Part shown: one piece after another, positions 1 through 18,087 of the stretch
Position numbering within the stretch: position 1 is the stretch's first letter
How the letters are laid out: every line of letters begins with the position of its first letter
NCBI GenBank assembly: GCA_027186245.1
Contig: CP114486.1
Coordinates: forward strand, 8,818,501-8,882,500
Origin: Coriaria nepalensis
Lineage: Eukaryota; Streptophyta; Magnoliopsida; Cucurbitales; Coriariaceae
Direction of reading: 5' to 3'
DNA length: 64,000 nt
Notes under the pieces: generated by a model
Database searches by the model: none
Told to the model about the DNA's origin: nothing
Seen by the model: the letters and a program-made list of their open reading frames with translations, nothing else
Translations under genes and position numbers: made by a program

Positions 1-425
1 TTTGATGTGGACGTGAGTTGTGAGGGTGGTTAAACTTTTTATTGGTTTTAGTCAAATTAGTTCTTAATTAACAGTGGATTAGTTTATTAAATTTTATTTA
101 ATTACTAATTATTTGGAAGAATGGGGCCGGTGGACTGTGCGTGTGTCGGCAAGTCACCACGTGGGAGGCAACCACAATTTTGTGGGGACCCATCGTGGCG
201 GGTAATAAGCGGAAAGCTTCCTTTTTGACGCGGCGCGAAGCTGAGGAGAGTGGGGTGCACTGTCCAATTAAAATGATAGAGAGGGACTTTATGTCAGGGA
301 TGTGTGGACCACGTGATTCGTGGGCCGACAGCAAACGCGTAAGATTATAATAATAACGGGATCCCTCTCTAGAGGAAGATTCGATTGTCCACTCATTTGC
401 TTCTATCCAAAGTTGTAATGTTAAG
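1..425. other. Non-coding stretch with two G-box motifs
   Basis: I see no protein I can support here. The stretch is richer in GC than its surroundings and contains two CACGTG palindromes (near 158-163 and 309-314), the G-box core bound by plant bZIP and bHLH factors. It could be promoter DNA of a gene lying left of the window. That is inference from two short motifs only. Confidence 0.3.
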
Positions 426-1800
426 TTGGATCTTGTTGATGATCGGGAAGACGCCCTGTGGTGCTCTCGCCTAACCATTTTTCGAGCACTTCCAATTCTC
501 GTAACTATTTGGGTTTTGGATCATAGTACTATTATTATATCCAGTTTCCTTGAAACCCAAAAGTTCAAGTCTCCGTATAAATTTTTTAATAATTTGATAG
601 ATCATGACGAGTTTCTTCCTCTTGTTTATACTTATTGGAAGGTACATGGTAACCTCATGTTCCAGCTTATTCGTAAGCTTAGAAATCTTAAAGAAGATCT
701 TAAGCGGTTTAGTAAAATTATGTTTAAGAATATTAACATCAAGCTTTATGAAGTTTGATCAGCCTTAGACTTTATTTAAAGTGTCAACCGGTCTTCTTCT
801 AATATCACTCTCAATGCCATTGATCAAAAAAGAGAAGCTCTTGCAAAGTATAATGCTTTTTCCTTCACTGAGGAAAACTTTCTTTGACAAAAATCTCAAA
901 TCAAATGGCTCAATCTTTGTGATTAAAATAATAAGTTCTTCCTTTCTCTTACCCATGACAATGGAGATATTTGGATGATTATGAGATAGTAAAGATTGAA
1001 GTTGTTTCTTATTACAAAAATATCTTTACTATGTTGAACTATTCTCCTCTAGATAATATCTTACTTTCTAATTTCATCTCTTCTAAGCTAGAGGACTCGA
1101 CTCATAATGCTTTCATGGGTGATGTTCTTGAAGATGAAATTAAAAATACCCTCTTTGACATAAAAGCCTCAAGTCTCCAAGTCTAGAAGAGTTTAGTTTT
1201 GACTTCTTCATAAGTGTGGGTATATTATCTAGGTTGATTTCATTAATGGCATCTAACATTTCTTCCGACGTGCGATTCTTCTCAAATAGGAACATTACTG
1301 CTATCTCCCTTGTTCTGAAAGTTGTTTCCCTTACTTCCCTCATGGACTTTAGACCTATTTCGTGTATTTATTAAGATTCTTAGTAAAATGCTCAAGTTTG
1401 TAATGGATGCTCCTGTTCGCGAAAATCAATTGGCTTTTATGGGAGGTAGGCGTATTAGTGAAAATATCCTCATTTCATAAGAATTTCTCTATCGTTATCA
1501 TCTTATTAGGGGCTCTCCAAAATGTGTCTTTAAATTTGATCTCATGAAATCTATGACATGGTTCGGTGGGACTTTATTCGTATGGTTCTTCAGACAATGA
1601 ATTTCCCCTAGTCTTCATCTCTTGGATTATGGAATGCATCTCTACACCTTCTTTCTCCATCTTTCTTAACGGTGAACTTACCAGTTTTTTCTATAGTAAC
1701 CGGTGTATTATACAAGGTAGCCTAGTTTCTCCCTATATCTTTGTCTTTTGCATAGAAGTGTGTTTTAGTTTCCTAAATTGTAACATCCTCTTATTAGCTA
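426..1800 (+). mobile_element. Degenerate L1-type LINE (reverse transcriptase remnant)
   Basis: Broken pieces of a plant L1 ORF2 lie in order on the plus strand. The linker before the polymerase (FKSPYKFFN, LIDHDEFLPLV, RKLRNLKEDLKRFSK) is at about 570-758. VVSYYKNIFT and DEIKNTLFDIKAS are at 971-1186. A stretch resembling LRPISCIYKI-type LINE sequence, then APVRENQLAFMGGR, is near 1340-1450. FISWIMECISTPSFSIFLNG and the IIQGSLVSPYIFVFCIEV block, which corresponds to the QGDPLSPYLF motif of active LINEs, is at 1610-1770. The frame is broken by several stops and shifts, the catalytic FxDD box is not seen, and no poly(A) tail or target-site duplication was identified. It is a long-dead insertion. 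Confidence 0.85.
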
Positions 1801-2149
1801 TATAATTGTATGAAATATATTAAAGAAAATAGCTAGCTTAACTGTATAATGAGTAAGAGTGTCACTACTTTACTTGATTTCTCCAATTAAAATCTTAATA
1901 AGATCTAATAAGCCTTTGTTTGTATGACCGGATAAGTTCTACATTCCGCCGGTAAGTGGGCCTATAATTATTTGTGAGTTTTATCCATTATGTCGGTATA
2001 TGAAATTGACCCCTATAATCTTGAAATACTATTAAGTTAAATAGTTAATATGATCATCTTCTATGATCAAATTAGCTTAAACCACCAACGCATATTAGCC
2101 TCTAGTAAAGCGTATGGGCTAGGCTTGAGCATTTTCTCTGAACCCGACC
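1801..2149. other. Intergenic, nothing recognised
   Basis: AT-rich DNA between the LINE remnant and the LTR fragment. It contains no supported coding region or RNA. It may hold unrecognised 5' parts of the LTR that follows. Confidence 0.4.
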
Positions 2150-3040
2150 AGCTCCGACTAGACCGATGGATCGGATCCGATACGGGTAGGGTAATCAACC
2201 GAAAAAACTGATCAAGTACACAATTTAATAGCAATATGAAACCCTCATACTGGCGTGATGTGGAAACTAATCCATCACACACAATAATATTCTTAACAAA
2301 TTAGTTTAACTATCTCAAAAAAAAAGGAAAAACGCACCAAGTTACGGTTTAAGGGTTAAACCATAATTAAACTTGTAATTAGACTACAATGAAAAAGATG
2401 TATTTATTAATTTATTAGAAATTATATCATATTGGTTTAATTAGAAATCATGTATTTAATAACCCAATAGATGGCCGACCAATATATGGCCGACCATAGG
2501 TGATGAGTAATGACTTATTGTTCACTTAAATAGATTAAGTGAACTTTTGACGAAGTCAACAACTGACTGAGTTAAAGTTGAAAATTAATTTTATGATAAC
2601 CTAAAACCTAAAGAGCCCTATATAAGCTTCTCTACAAGACCCGTCGAGTATGCCTATTAGTCTAATTGGACTTAGTTCGAAATCAATAGGAGCGCATAAG
2701 ATATTTCTTCATTCCTTTTTTCCTGAACTTTTTTGTTTCATTAGATGAATCTTATAGTAGAAATTAAATCGACTGAATAGAATCGTATGGATTATGGTTG
2801 AAGAGCGAACGTGTGTGCACCTACATCTTCCATTTTGATTCAACATAGGATGAGACAAAGTTCAATTCTATAATCAAGAAAGATAAGATTCTTGATTTGC
2901 TAAATTTAAATTTCCATTAGGCGTCGTTGTGCTTTCCATAATATATATATGTGATATATATTTATACAGTCAATCTTAATGTATGTCAATAAGTTTAATC
3001 CATGATTCAATTGGATCAGAGAAATTTTGTTACTTAGGTA
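2150..3040 (+). mobile_element. LTR fragment, same family as the 60-64 kb copies
   Basis: The stretch shares ordered blocks with the LTR at about 60.4-61.46 kb. These are GTGATGTGGAA near 2255 (60500), 'aaccataatt' near 2358 (60600), 'gatggccgacca..ggtgatg' near 2471-2502 (60881-60902), 'ctatataagc' near 2620 (61010) and 'gatgaatctta.agtag' near 2744 (61135). The repeated CTATATAAGC is probably the LTR's own TATA box. Similarity ends near 3040 without a primer-binding site, so the copy is truncated at its 3' edge. It carries no coding sequence. Confidence 0.7.
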
Positions 3041-4400
3041 TTGTTGACGTAGATTTTCGTCTGACATAGCAGGGATATGCTCCCCACTCACCTGTCCTTC
3101 TGGGCAGTAAGGTATTGTGCCAGTCTGACATCTTCCAGAGCACCCCAACACGCAGCAGCGCTACCCTTGTCTGACATACGAAGGACAAGGTCTCCGCTCG
3201 AGTATCAGTTATTTTCCACCTATCTACTCGTTCAGTCATATTGTCAACATCTGAGCCAAGCAAGGAAATACCTGACTCAACCTCAGCATCTTCTTGAGAC
3301 TTTTCACCTCATCCAAATATGGATGACCGAACTGATGTCACCTCAGACTTTCCGTACCTCAATCTTAGCTATTTTCTACCCTTAACATTCTATTTCTATA
3401 ATCTTGAGCTAACGATACTCAGCCTCAGTCTTTGAGGTTACCCAACTGAAACTCTCCTGGAATTGAGTATAACATGTATTATCCATAGACTACCAAGGTC
3501 ATCCCTGAAGATGACGTGATGAGGTAGTTTGAACTTTCCTAGAACCGACGCATCAAGTATATGCTATGAAAACAGACTGTCTTCCTCATCAGGCCCTTGT
3601 TCTAATCCTCCTTTCTTTATTGTTGCCTCAACCATCCTCATTCTCTTCTCCATTTCTGAATCTTTGACATGAACCCGCTTTGTGGAGCACTTGGCCATGG
3701 TAGATTTGGACATAGACATATCTAGTCGGGGATCAAAAGGCTAGTCTTAAGTAGATTCTTCATCTTCTTTTAGATCAGCTTCCTTCTAATGATGTTGAGC
3801 ATTAACTCTCTCGTTTGTTACGAGGTTGTGCAAGAGGCTGAGGTGGAGGTGGAGGAATGTTCTCAGCTCTTAACCCTTCTCTTTAACGTTCCATAATGTC
3901 CTCAATCCGCGAGTCCACCACTCGGTCCGTGAGATGCTCTACCTCAACTATTATATTTCTTTACATTATTTCTATTACTTGATAGAAACTTTCGGGATCG
4001 ATTGCTCCTCCTTCTACCTCTGAGATGGCAGTAAGACAACCGTTTCTGACTCAACTCCAGCAGTATTGGAAGCAGCACCTCTTACCTTCTTCTAATGCTA
4101 GGAGGAGGGGGTGGAATGTGATTCTCCCTTTGCTGAACACTCCCATTTCCTCCTGCTCCTTCACCCATTTCTTGCATTGGCTCCATCACTTCCAAAACTT
4201 TCGATTATGAAGAAAATGATGTCCCCATGATGGACAAAAAATTGTTGATGCAAGATTTTGGTGAGTACTTCACACTACAACACCAATAGTATGTTTGATC
4301 TGCTAAGTTTGATCTGCAAAAAAAAAGTGTCAGGATTTGTGACCGGTAAATCAACTCCACTGCTAAAGTCAGTCGCAGGGGATGTCAAGATGAACTCCTA
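3041..4400 (-). mobile_element. Possible retrotransposon gag/leader remnant
   Basis: Read on the minus strand, about 3640-4220 gives short, stop-broken pieces rich in proline, arginine and glutamate. One is a MEPMQEMGEGAGG-type start near 4180. Another is GAIDPESFYQVIEIM followed by VEHLTDRVVDSRIEDIMER and a PPPPPQPLAQPRNKR tail. This style resembles the N-terminus of a plant retroelement Gag, but no zinc knuckle, protease or polymerase is present. It may instead be an unknown decayed gene. Confidence 0.3.
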
Positions 4401-5144
4401 GTCCATTAGTCGAGAGAAAATATATATGGGGAATGTAGGGTTTTAAAGTGTAACAATTTGAAATACTTAAATGTTGGTTTTTATACCAACTTGCTAGGAT
4501 ATTCTCCTATAAAGCACTCTAAACCTATCGTCCTTTCATTGGATGTGCAGTATGTGACGTTAGTGCGCCTGTTCTGCCCAGACCACTGTCCTTGTACTAT
4601 GGTGTCATGAGATTTTCTCTCCACTAACCTTGTACAATTTTGGCAACTGGCTTCTCCTTCCTTGCCTCCAGTGAGCCAAGCCCGACGCTAATTCTTTGAA
4701 ATTCAATTTTATTTTGGAAGCGGACTTCCATAACCCTTCTTGTATCATGGACCCCTTTAATAATATAGCTTGACTTCCAAAAGGTAATTGGGCCACTTCT
4801 GCCCAGTACGACTTGGGCCAATACACAGTGGATTCTCTATCACATTCTGATCCGTCATCAAACTAGTTGGTCTAAAAACTCTCCAGCAAGAGAGATTATT
4901 CTTGATCCTTTTAATTCTTTTTCTTTTATCTTCTTTTTCAAATCTATCTAAATTGATCTGCATATCATAGAGGTAGGAATTTAATATACGTACGGTACTA
5001 AAAAGAAATGTTGAAATGAAGCAACTTTCTTCATTATTTTCTTCAACGTACAGGATCGCAAAAACATCACTCTCCATTACCTGCTTGCAGAGACAAATAT
5101 ATACATCCACAGAACTTATGAATTCATGCACTATGCATGAATCA
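4401..5144. other. Intergenic, downstream of the LysM receptor kinase
   Basis: Nothing convincing is seen. A short minus-strand frame at 4605-4826 has no recognisable motif. The right part should contain the 3' untranslated region and polyadenylation signals of the minus-strand receptor kinase ending at 5145; no single signal stands out. Confidence 0.4.
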
Positions 5145-10749
<5,605 letters not shown>

Positions 10750-10830
10750 TTTGGGAAGAGATAGCCGAGAGGATTGTGAAATTGGCATGTAAAGCCGGCC
10801 GAATATGACCTTCCTCTCTCTCTCTCGCTC

Positions 10831-10848
10831 TATAAATAGACTTATATA
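10831..10848 (-). promoter_or_regulatory. Candidate TATA region of the LysM receptor kinase
   Basis: On the minus strand this reads TATATAAG followed by TCTATTTATAG, about 85-100 bases upstream of the ATG at 10749. A CT/GA-rich tract lies between, at about 10811-10830, as is common in plant 5' leaders. No transcription start can be read from sequence alone. Confidence 0.5.
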
Positions 10849-10931
10849 TCGTAATTTGATGCATACATTGATTTCGGTTTGTAGTTGACTGTTGCAGTTT
10901 TGATAACATTTGCATTGCCGTCATGCTTCAT

Positions 10932-12880
10932 TATTTATCGTTACTATAATTATTAATTTTTTCTTGGTTAAGTTTTATATTAGTTCAGTGCAGAACGATT
11001 CCAACAATATAGATGTAGACCAACGTGAACTTGCGCTTGATTGATTAATTGATTTATTCTTTTTTTGGTCTTCCCTTTAATCTCTTATGACATTGCACGA
11101 GAAGTTGACTTGCTGTAAAGTCTAACTCGTCAATTTGATGGCTGTTGGAATCGGGATCCAATTCAAGCATTTGGGGAACATTCAGGCAACCACTAAAAAT
11201 ACTCAGTTTAAACGCACCGTAAAAGTACTGTTAAATGACGAAATGTGCTGGTAAAAGTAACTTAGCGGTATACACCGATGGCATATGGCCGATGCCTTTC
11301 TGGTGATGCCGCAACTGTATGGTTAGCAGTACACGAGGTTACGCCAGTATGCGATAATTCATTTATAGCACTTTTCAGGTCGAGTTGATGCACAGATTTT
11401 ATGTTCTGCATGGTGTGCCGCCAATGTTAGCAGCTAAAATTGGCACATTTTCTGCGAGTCGGTTGTTTGCCGCTAAATCTCGTGGCATGCTCTCATTTTT
11501 CCGCTAAAGTTCACTAGTTTGTAGCATTCTTTTATGGTGTTTTGGTACCACTAGATTTAGAGGCATGTTTGTATTTTTCACCACAAATGTAGTGCAAATG
11601 TGATGGTGTGATAATAGGAGGAAGGTACTTGTCGTTCCATCATAGTCTGAACGAGCTAAGTTAAAGTCATCAAGGTGTTTAAGTACTTCGACCATTTTAG
11701 CATCATATTTTGTTCCTTGACATCCTCCGCTATAATTCTCGGTTGATGAAGAAGCGAACTGTGAAGAATTACGAATATTGTGGCCTACTCCCGAACCTGT
11801 GTTCAAAAGAATTTTTCTTTCTCCAGAATTTCAACAGATTTGACCGATTTCTTTGATTTAGGGCTTGATTGAGATTCTCTACAATCGATTTGGCCCTTTA
11901 CCTTAATTCAATTCAATCATGTTGTATAATTTTTTTTTATTTTTTATAAGGAACTAAATATTATCGACGAACATTAGTGGTACGTACGATTATGCCACTA
12001 AATTGAAGAAAATATTGGTATCTCCCTTAGCAGGCATTTACAGTAAATAAAAAAAAAATTAAAAAACTAGTAGAATTTCCTATTAACGGCAGAATATATC
12101 AGCATTAACTTCGAAACTGTGTAGCTAATTTAGCGGCATCATTGAATGTGTCACCAATGGCGAAACATAGTAACGGTATTTTGATGCCCATTGCTAACCC
12201 TAGCTGCCCAAGTTGTTTGATGAGAGAAAATAGTTTTTCTCTCATCTTCTTTCTTCTCTAAGTAAAACCTTCCCCTCCTGTGATTGTTTGAAAAAAAACC
12301 GAAGGGATTTTGTCCATGTGGATTAAGATTAGAGCTTGAATAATGGCTCTTGAAATCTTGGTGGAACTGTGGTAACTCTGGTGGCAGTCCAAAGGAGGAA
12401 TGATGGCAATTAAGGCATTCAAGCCGCCTTGGAAGAGTAGCTTGGTATCTATCATCTCTTACTTCTTATACTCCTCTTTTCTTCTAATGTATTTCTTGAT
12501 TAGATTGTAACTGTGATTTCCAATTTGAAGAAAAATTCTTCAAAATGCATCCTCCATGAATCTTGTGCTAAATTTAGTACAAACCTTGAATGCGAAAATC
12601 AAAATTTCGAATATCGCTTCTACTCGGGTTCGAGATGGTTCATCGACTAATAATTATTGTTGTCAACTTTAATGTAAACACACTGTACAACCTATCAGTT
12701 GGTGAATATCAATATAATTTTTCTATTACAATTTCCTCCTTAGATGATATTGGAGCCTCGGGTTACGCTAGAAGAGTTTTTATTTTCCGATTGATTTTTT
12801 GATGTTAATAAAAATGGTTGTTTTTGTGTTTTTCATGGTATTTTGAGTGATATTAAGGTACTAGAAATATAGTAGAATAA
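10932..12880. other. Intergenic with degenerate transposon-like motifs
   Basis: From about 11190 to 12200 a motif of the type GCCGCTAAA / AGCGGCAT / AGCGGTAT recurs in both orientations (near 11262, 11410-11440, 11469, 11504 and 12131). Such reiterated GC-containing subterminal motifs are typical of non-autonomous CACTA or Mutator-like elements. I cannot find matched termini or a transposase. The minus-strand frame at 11504-11806 has no recognised motif. Confidence 0.35.
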
Positions 12881-14735
12881 ACTCAAAATAAACCCAGAAA
12901 ATCCCAAAGATTCGATCTCCAGATTACCGCCAGACAAGACGACAGTGGGGTTGTCTGGCAAAAGTCGCCGCAAGCGTCACCAACCGCTAGGTGCTTCTAG
13001 CAGTAGCAGGCAGTGGGCATCTTCTGTCCGAGCTGCTGACCACTGTTCGTGCGGTAATGGTGGGTCCTAGAGCGTAATTACGCATTATGCCGCCACTGTG
13101 TCGCGCATATGAGTGCTGCAAAATTCTGTTTGCTCGGATTTTGTGTAATTTTAATCGTCAAATTAATTTCGAAATTATTTCAAAATTAAAACGTTTCAAA
13201 AATTAAATATTGCACAGTTTTAAATGTTTATGCAAATTACATTTTTTTTGAAATGTTGAAAAGATTACTAGTTTAGATATAGAGAATACATTGTTCTTTT
13301 GATATCGAATTTACATCATATTGAAAAATATGTTGATAATGTATGTATCAGGATATCATGATGAGACCAATAATATTAAAACTCTTCTTGATTATATTAA
13401 GATTGTAAATTATTTGAGAACATCTCACATAGTACCTTCCAAACAATGAATTTGAAATTGATAATTCATTTAATCAACAATGGATACATAGGGGTTAGTG
13501 ATTTATTAATCTATGAGTTCATTTGTTATTTAAATGTATAAGATGCATGTAATTATAATATTCATATTATATTTGGCTATGGATACATATAAAATATTAG
13601 TTTGAGTAGTTATTATGTAACACGAATATTTTGGATTAAGCTTAATTTGGAGACATGGTTAGCTGCAGATAACAATGGTCTACTAGAGAGGCAAGTAAAG
13701 TAGTCACATGTGATGTGATTGTGAAAGTTATTTCGCCACCTTGTATGTTTATTATTGTTGGCTACAGCCACATGTGACCATATTATTTGATATGTGGGTC
13801 ATGTCATTTATCCACTGGAAGAAAACATAGTTTTTCGGTTCACATAAAAGTGTAATATAGGTTGTAATAAAATAGTGAGAGCTTAATTAGGATTAAAATG
13901 ACTCTTAATTTTAGTAGCTGATATAATTTATAAAATTACATATGTTATTATTTGTTATTTTTTTATGAAACCATGCAATAATGAATAGTTCGTTGAGCTA
14001 GATTTTTAAATATAGAAGTTAGTAGACACTAAATTTTAGAATTGAGAAAGATAGTTGAAAATTTTTATCAAACATGAATGCCTTGCAAGTGTCTAGAATT
14101 AAAGGGCTCATGATAACTATTTTAAAAAGAGTGATTGCTAAATAAACGCCACTTTTTAAAAAGTGCGCAAATGAATTTTTATTTTGACAGAGAAAGGTAA
14201 AAGTTAAAATTATTTTTTTTAAAATTATTTGAATGAATTTAAAATCTTTTGTTCCTCAAATTTTAAATTTAGAATACTTCCGACAATAGTAGTCGAAAGA
14301 GGCTGCAACAAAAGGGTTTGTTAAGGTGGTGATGAAATGGTGTAGAGATAAAAAATTGACTTGAAAAATATGTAGGTCAAAAGTGTTAAAAATAAAAATT
14401 TAGAGATAAATGAGAAAATATTAATTTAGAGATACTAAAATTTTAGATTATTTTATATAAAATAAGGAGTTTATTATAATTTAAGTTTTAAATTAGGATT
14501 TGATTATAATAATAATTTTTTTTCTATATCTATTATAATGACCTTAAAGTTTAGGGTTTAATGCTAATTTCCCCTGCCTAAACTCTAAAGTATGTATAGA
14601 ACTACTAATCATATTGAACTTTTGATCATGTGACGATTTATTTTAATAATTTAAGTTGATGTTACTTGCAATGGACGATTTGAGCACCGAAATTGACTGT
14701 CAATTTTCATGTCAAAATTTGAAATGAAAACATTT
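12881..14735. other. Intergenic, with a short GC-rich island
   Basis: AT-rich DNA with no supported gene. A compact GC-rich patch at about 12910-13130 stands out from its surroundings and carries repeated CCGCCAGAC / CCGCACGA-like words. It encodes nothing I can recognise and may be an old transposon fragment. Confidence 0.4.
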
Positions 14736-15117
14736 AGGGTTTGTTTATTTGCACGTTTCAACCCGTTTTGAAATGTGTTTGAAAAAAAAATATTTTTGAT
14801 AGACATGATTTAATATATTAAATCATTATAAAAAAATATTTTAAAAAAATATTTTTAATTTTTTCTCCAAATATCTTATATCACGTCTGCCTCCGATGGC
14901 GAATCGACGTCGGAAGTGGTAAAAGGGATTTAGGGAAGAAAGCAAAATTTTAATTTTTAAATATTTAAAAATATTTTTATAATTATTAAAAATAATCAAT
15001 AAACAAAAATATAACATAATTTGATATGGTTATCTCTCTCTTTAAAACATGACATATCAATAAAATACATTTTAAAATGCAAAACATATTTCAGAACACG
15101 AAAACAAACAGGCCCTT
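14735..15117. mobile_element. MITE, probably hAT-derived
   Basis: The left edge reads TAGGGTTTGTTTATTTGCACG. The right edge, reverse complemented, reads AAGGGCCTGTTTGTTTTCGTG. They match over about 20 bases with few differences, so they are imperfect terminal inverted repeats. The roughly 380-bp AT-rich interior has no coding capacity. GGGYYTGTTTG termini are common in plant hAT-type MITEs. A clear 8-bp target duplication was not found, so the family assignment is inferred. Confidence 0.6.
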
Positions 15118-15496
15118 ATATATTTTTAAGTGAATCTTCTTATATATTTTTTATTTTTCCTCTTTCTACTCCTTCCAAAGATTAAAATTGGATAAAAAAG
15201 AAACTTTAGAGGTCAACTTATAATTTAATAAAATACAGGGACCGAGATATTAAAACAATAAGTTTAATACAGGGACAAAAGCAGTAATAATCAAAATACA
15301 CTTCGCGGATCTCCTTCAGATTCAAGATACTCGTCGTTCTGTTTTTCCTTTTTTCTTTAATTTTTTTTTAGGACTGTAATTGTGCTTGTCAAAATTCCTG
15401 CTGAATTGCGGCTTTGACTTGCCGATTAGTCTCCGAATCCGATTAGAAGTATCAATTTGGACCCAAAAAAGAAAAGCGCGAGAAAATTGAGGAGAA
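15118..15496. other. Upstream region of ALG11
   Basis: AT-rich DNA leading into ALG11. The last 150 bases or so have mixed composition and probably include the promoter and 5' leader. No clear TATA box or other site can be fixed from sequence. Confidence 0.4.
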
Positions 15497-18087
15497 ATGG
15501 AAATCAGATTGCTGTTATGGGCAATCTTCACTGCATTATCAGCAATAGTTATCAGATTCAGTATCCAGATTTTGAGCAGCAGAAGGAGGAGGAAGAAAGC
15601 CGTGGGTTTCTTCCATCCCTACACCAACGATGGTGGAGGAGGAGAGAGAGTGCTGTGGTGCGCCGTTAAAGCTATTCAGGAAGAAAGCCCTGATCTCGAC
15701 TGCTTCATTTATACCGGCGATCATGATTCTTCTCCTGAAACCCTAATTGCTCGTGCCCTAGATCGGTTTGGCGTCAAAATTCTTTCCCCTCCCATGGTAC
15801 CTTGTCACTCCTCTCTTTCCATGTATATATTCATCTTAAAAGAAAAGAAAAAGAAGATATGATTAATATTTATTATTTGAAAATTTGAAATGAAGTGGAA
15901 TTGTTCTACTTTGTTGAAATTTTTTTAGGTTATATGTGCAATATATGTTGGTATTAGGAACTAGGTAAAAGTAACATCGAACTAGTTTTCAAGGGATTTT
16001 TTTGTAGGAGTAGATTACTAGAGTGATCTATTTGTTTTGAATAGGTGGTGCATCTCAGTAGAAGGAAGTGGATTGAAGAAACTACATATCCTCGTTTCAC
16101 AATAATCGGTCAAAGCCTTGGATCAATCTATCTCTCATGGGAAGCTCTGTGCAAGTTTACTCCCTTATATTATTTTGATACTAGTGGATATGCTTTTACA
16201 TATCCAATTGCTAGGATATTTGGTTGCAAGGTGGTCTGCTATACACATTATCCTACTATCAGTCTTAACATGCTTTCTCGTGTTCGTAAGAGGAGCTCAA
16301 TGTATAATAATAACGCCTTGATTGCTCAGAGGTTTGAACCACAACTTCTTTAGCATAAATTTCTTTGAAATTTATTTCCTTGTAACTTAATGTTTTATTT
16401 TGGAAATTTTCAGTTATCTTCTGATCGTTGTAAGATGAAAAAGTATGAGGGGTGGTTTTTTGGGAAAACTCATTTGCCTTAAATTTTTGGGACTAATTGA
16501 TTTTTCATGGCAATGAATTCAAAGTAGGTCTTTGGATATCTTTTATGTGTCATAATGTCATATTTAATAGTTTTCTTTTCATTGAGAACATAATTATTAA
16601 TGCTCATCATTTCTTCTTCTTCTTTTCTTCTTGTTTTGATCAATATACTTCATTGTCTTAGAGTTACCCTGCTTACATTTCTCTTCTTCAATGCTAATAT
16701 ATGCATCTCTCTAGTCGGATCTTGCAAATTCATGGTTCTGTCTGATTTTTACTCAAACCTAACAGAATACTTCTTTTTTATGACAGCAATTGGCTTTCTC
16801 AGTGCAAGATTATCTACTATACTATATTTAGCTGGATGTATGGCTTTGTAGGTTCTTATGCACACCTTGCAATGGTCAATTCTTCATGGACTTGGTCACA
16901 TATTGAAAAGCTATGGAGAATTCCTAATCGCACCAAGCTAGTTTATCCACCTTGCAATACTTCTGGACTCCAGGTTTAAACCAACTCTTCTCTCTTGATT
17001 ATGATAATTTTGGGTTTTGACATCATTTTCTGAATCAGGTGCTTCCTTTGGAAAGGCCTACTAAAACTCCAATAATAATTTCTGTTGCTCAATTTCGTCC
17101 CGAAAAGGTGGGGGTACTTACATAGACACTTATTACTAATCAATGGTAGCAAAGTCGTGGAGGCTAATTTATAGGCAGTCAACTGCTATTACAAGTCCTG
17201 TACAACTTTGATTTATTTATTCAGGCTCATGCCCTCCAAATCGAAGCCTTTTCAGTTGCTATTAAAAATTTAGATGCAGGCTTAGCAAGGCCTAAGCTGC
17301 TACTTGTGGGTAGTTGTCGCAATATATCGGATGAAGAAAGACTAGAAAATCTGAAAAATAAAGCACTTGAGCTTAAGGTGGATCAGGATGTTGAATTTCA
17401 TAAGAACGTGGTCTACAGGTCAGTTCCAGTCAGTTTGTTTATAGATCACTTTTTTTTTTCCCGGTATTAGACTTGGGGTTTTATGTCAGCATCAATCAGC
17501 TTCCATCTGATACAAAGCTATGATGATAAGAGAAGTAAGCAAATTACATTTTGCCATCTGGAACGATCCCAAAAACCGAAATAGTGTAAGCAAACCTGTT
17601 TTGTTGCTTCTGGCAGGGACTTGGTGGAACTTTTGGCAAGTGCCATCGCAGGAATTCATTGTATGACAGATGAACACTTTGGTATAAGCGTTGTAGAGTA
17701 TATGGCTGCAGGTGCAATCCCAATTGGTAATAACCATCTTTTGTTTTTCCTCTCTTTCTTAGTAATTTCTCCTTGATATGACTATATAATATACACTTAC
17801 GATGATGTGCCAATATGTTTGATTGATTCTCTGTTCTTTTAGCTCATAATTCTGCAGGTCCAAAGATGGACATAGTTCTAGAAGAAGATGGGGAGCAAAC
17901 AGGATTTCTTGCCTCCAATGTTGATGAATATGCAGATGCCATCTTGAAACTTGTAAGAATGCCCGAAAGTCAAAGGTTTAGGATGGCTGCAGCTGCAAGG
18001 AGACGTGCTAGCCGGTTTTCAGAGCAAAGATTTTATCAAGATTTTAAATCAGTAATCCGTCCAATTTTAGACCATAGTTCCAGTTGA
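15497..18087 (+). CDS. ALG11: GDP-Man:dolichol-linked oligosaccharide alpha-1,2-mannosyltransferase ALG11
   Basis: Seven exons: 15497-15796, 16045-16331, 16787-16973, 17039-17107, 17225-17418, 17617-17726 and 17843-18087. They join in frame to 463 residues. ALG11 adds the fourth and fifth mannoses to the lipid-linked N-glycan precursor on the cytosolic face of the ER; the Arabidopsis gene is known as LEW3. Visible evidence: an N-terminal membrane anchor (about residues 4-27), [15 protein letters not shown] at about 40-54 (the signature loop of the family), [21 protein letters not shown], and a GT4-type C-terminal domain. The last carries EHFGISVVE (EX7E, 365-373) and [17 protein letters not shown]. 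All catalytic blocks are present and no lesion is seen. The gene stands alone between repeat-rich regions and is probably a housekeeping gene. Confidence 0.95.

Noticed and set aside
11504..11806. Minus-strand 100-residue frame
   Set aside because: No recognised motif, no splice context, and it overlaps the repeated GCCGCTAAA-type transposon-like words.
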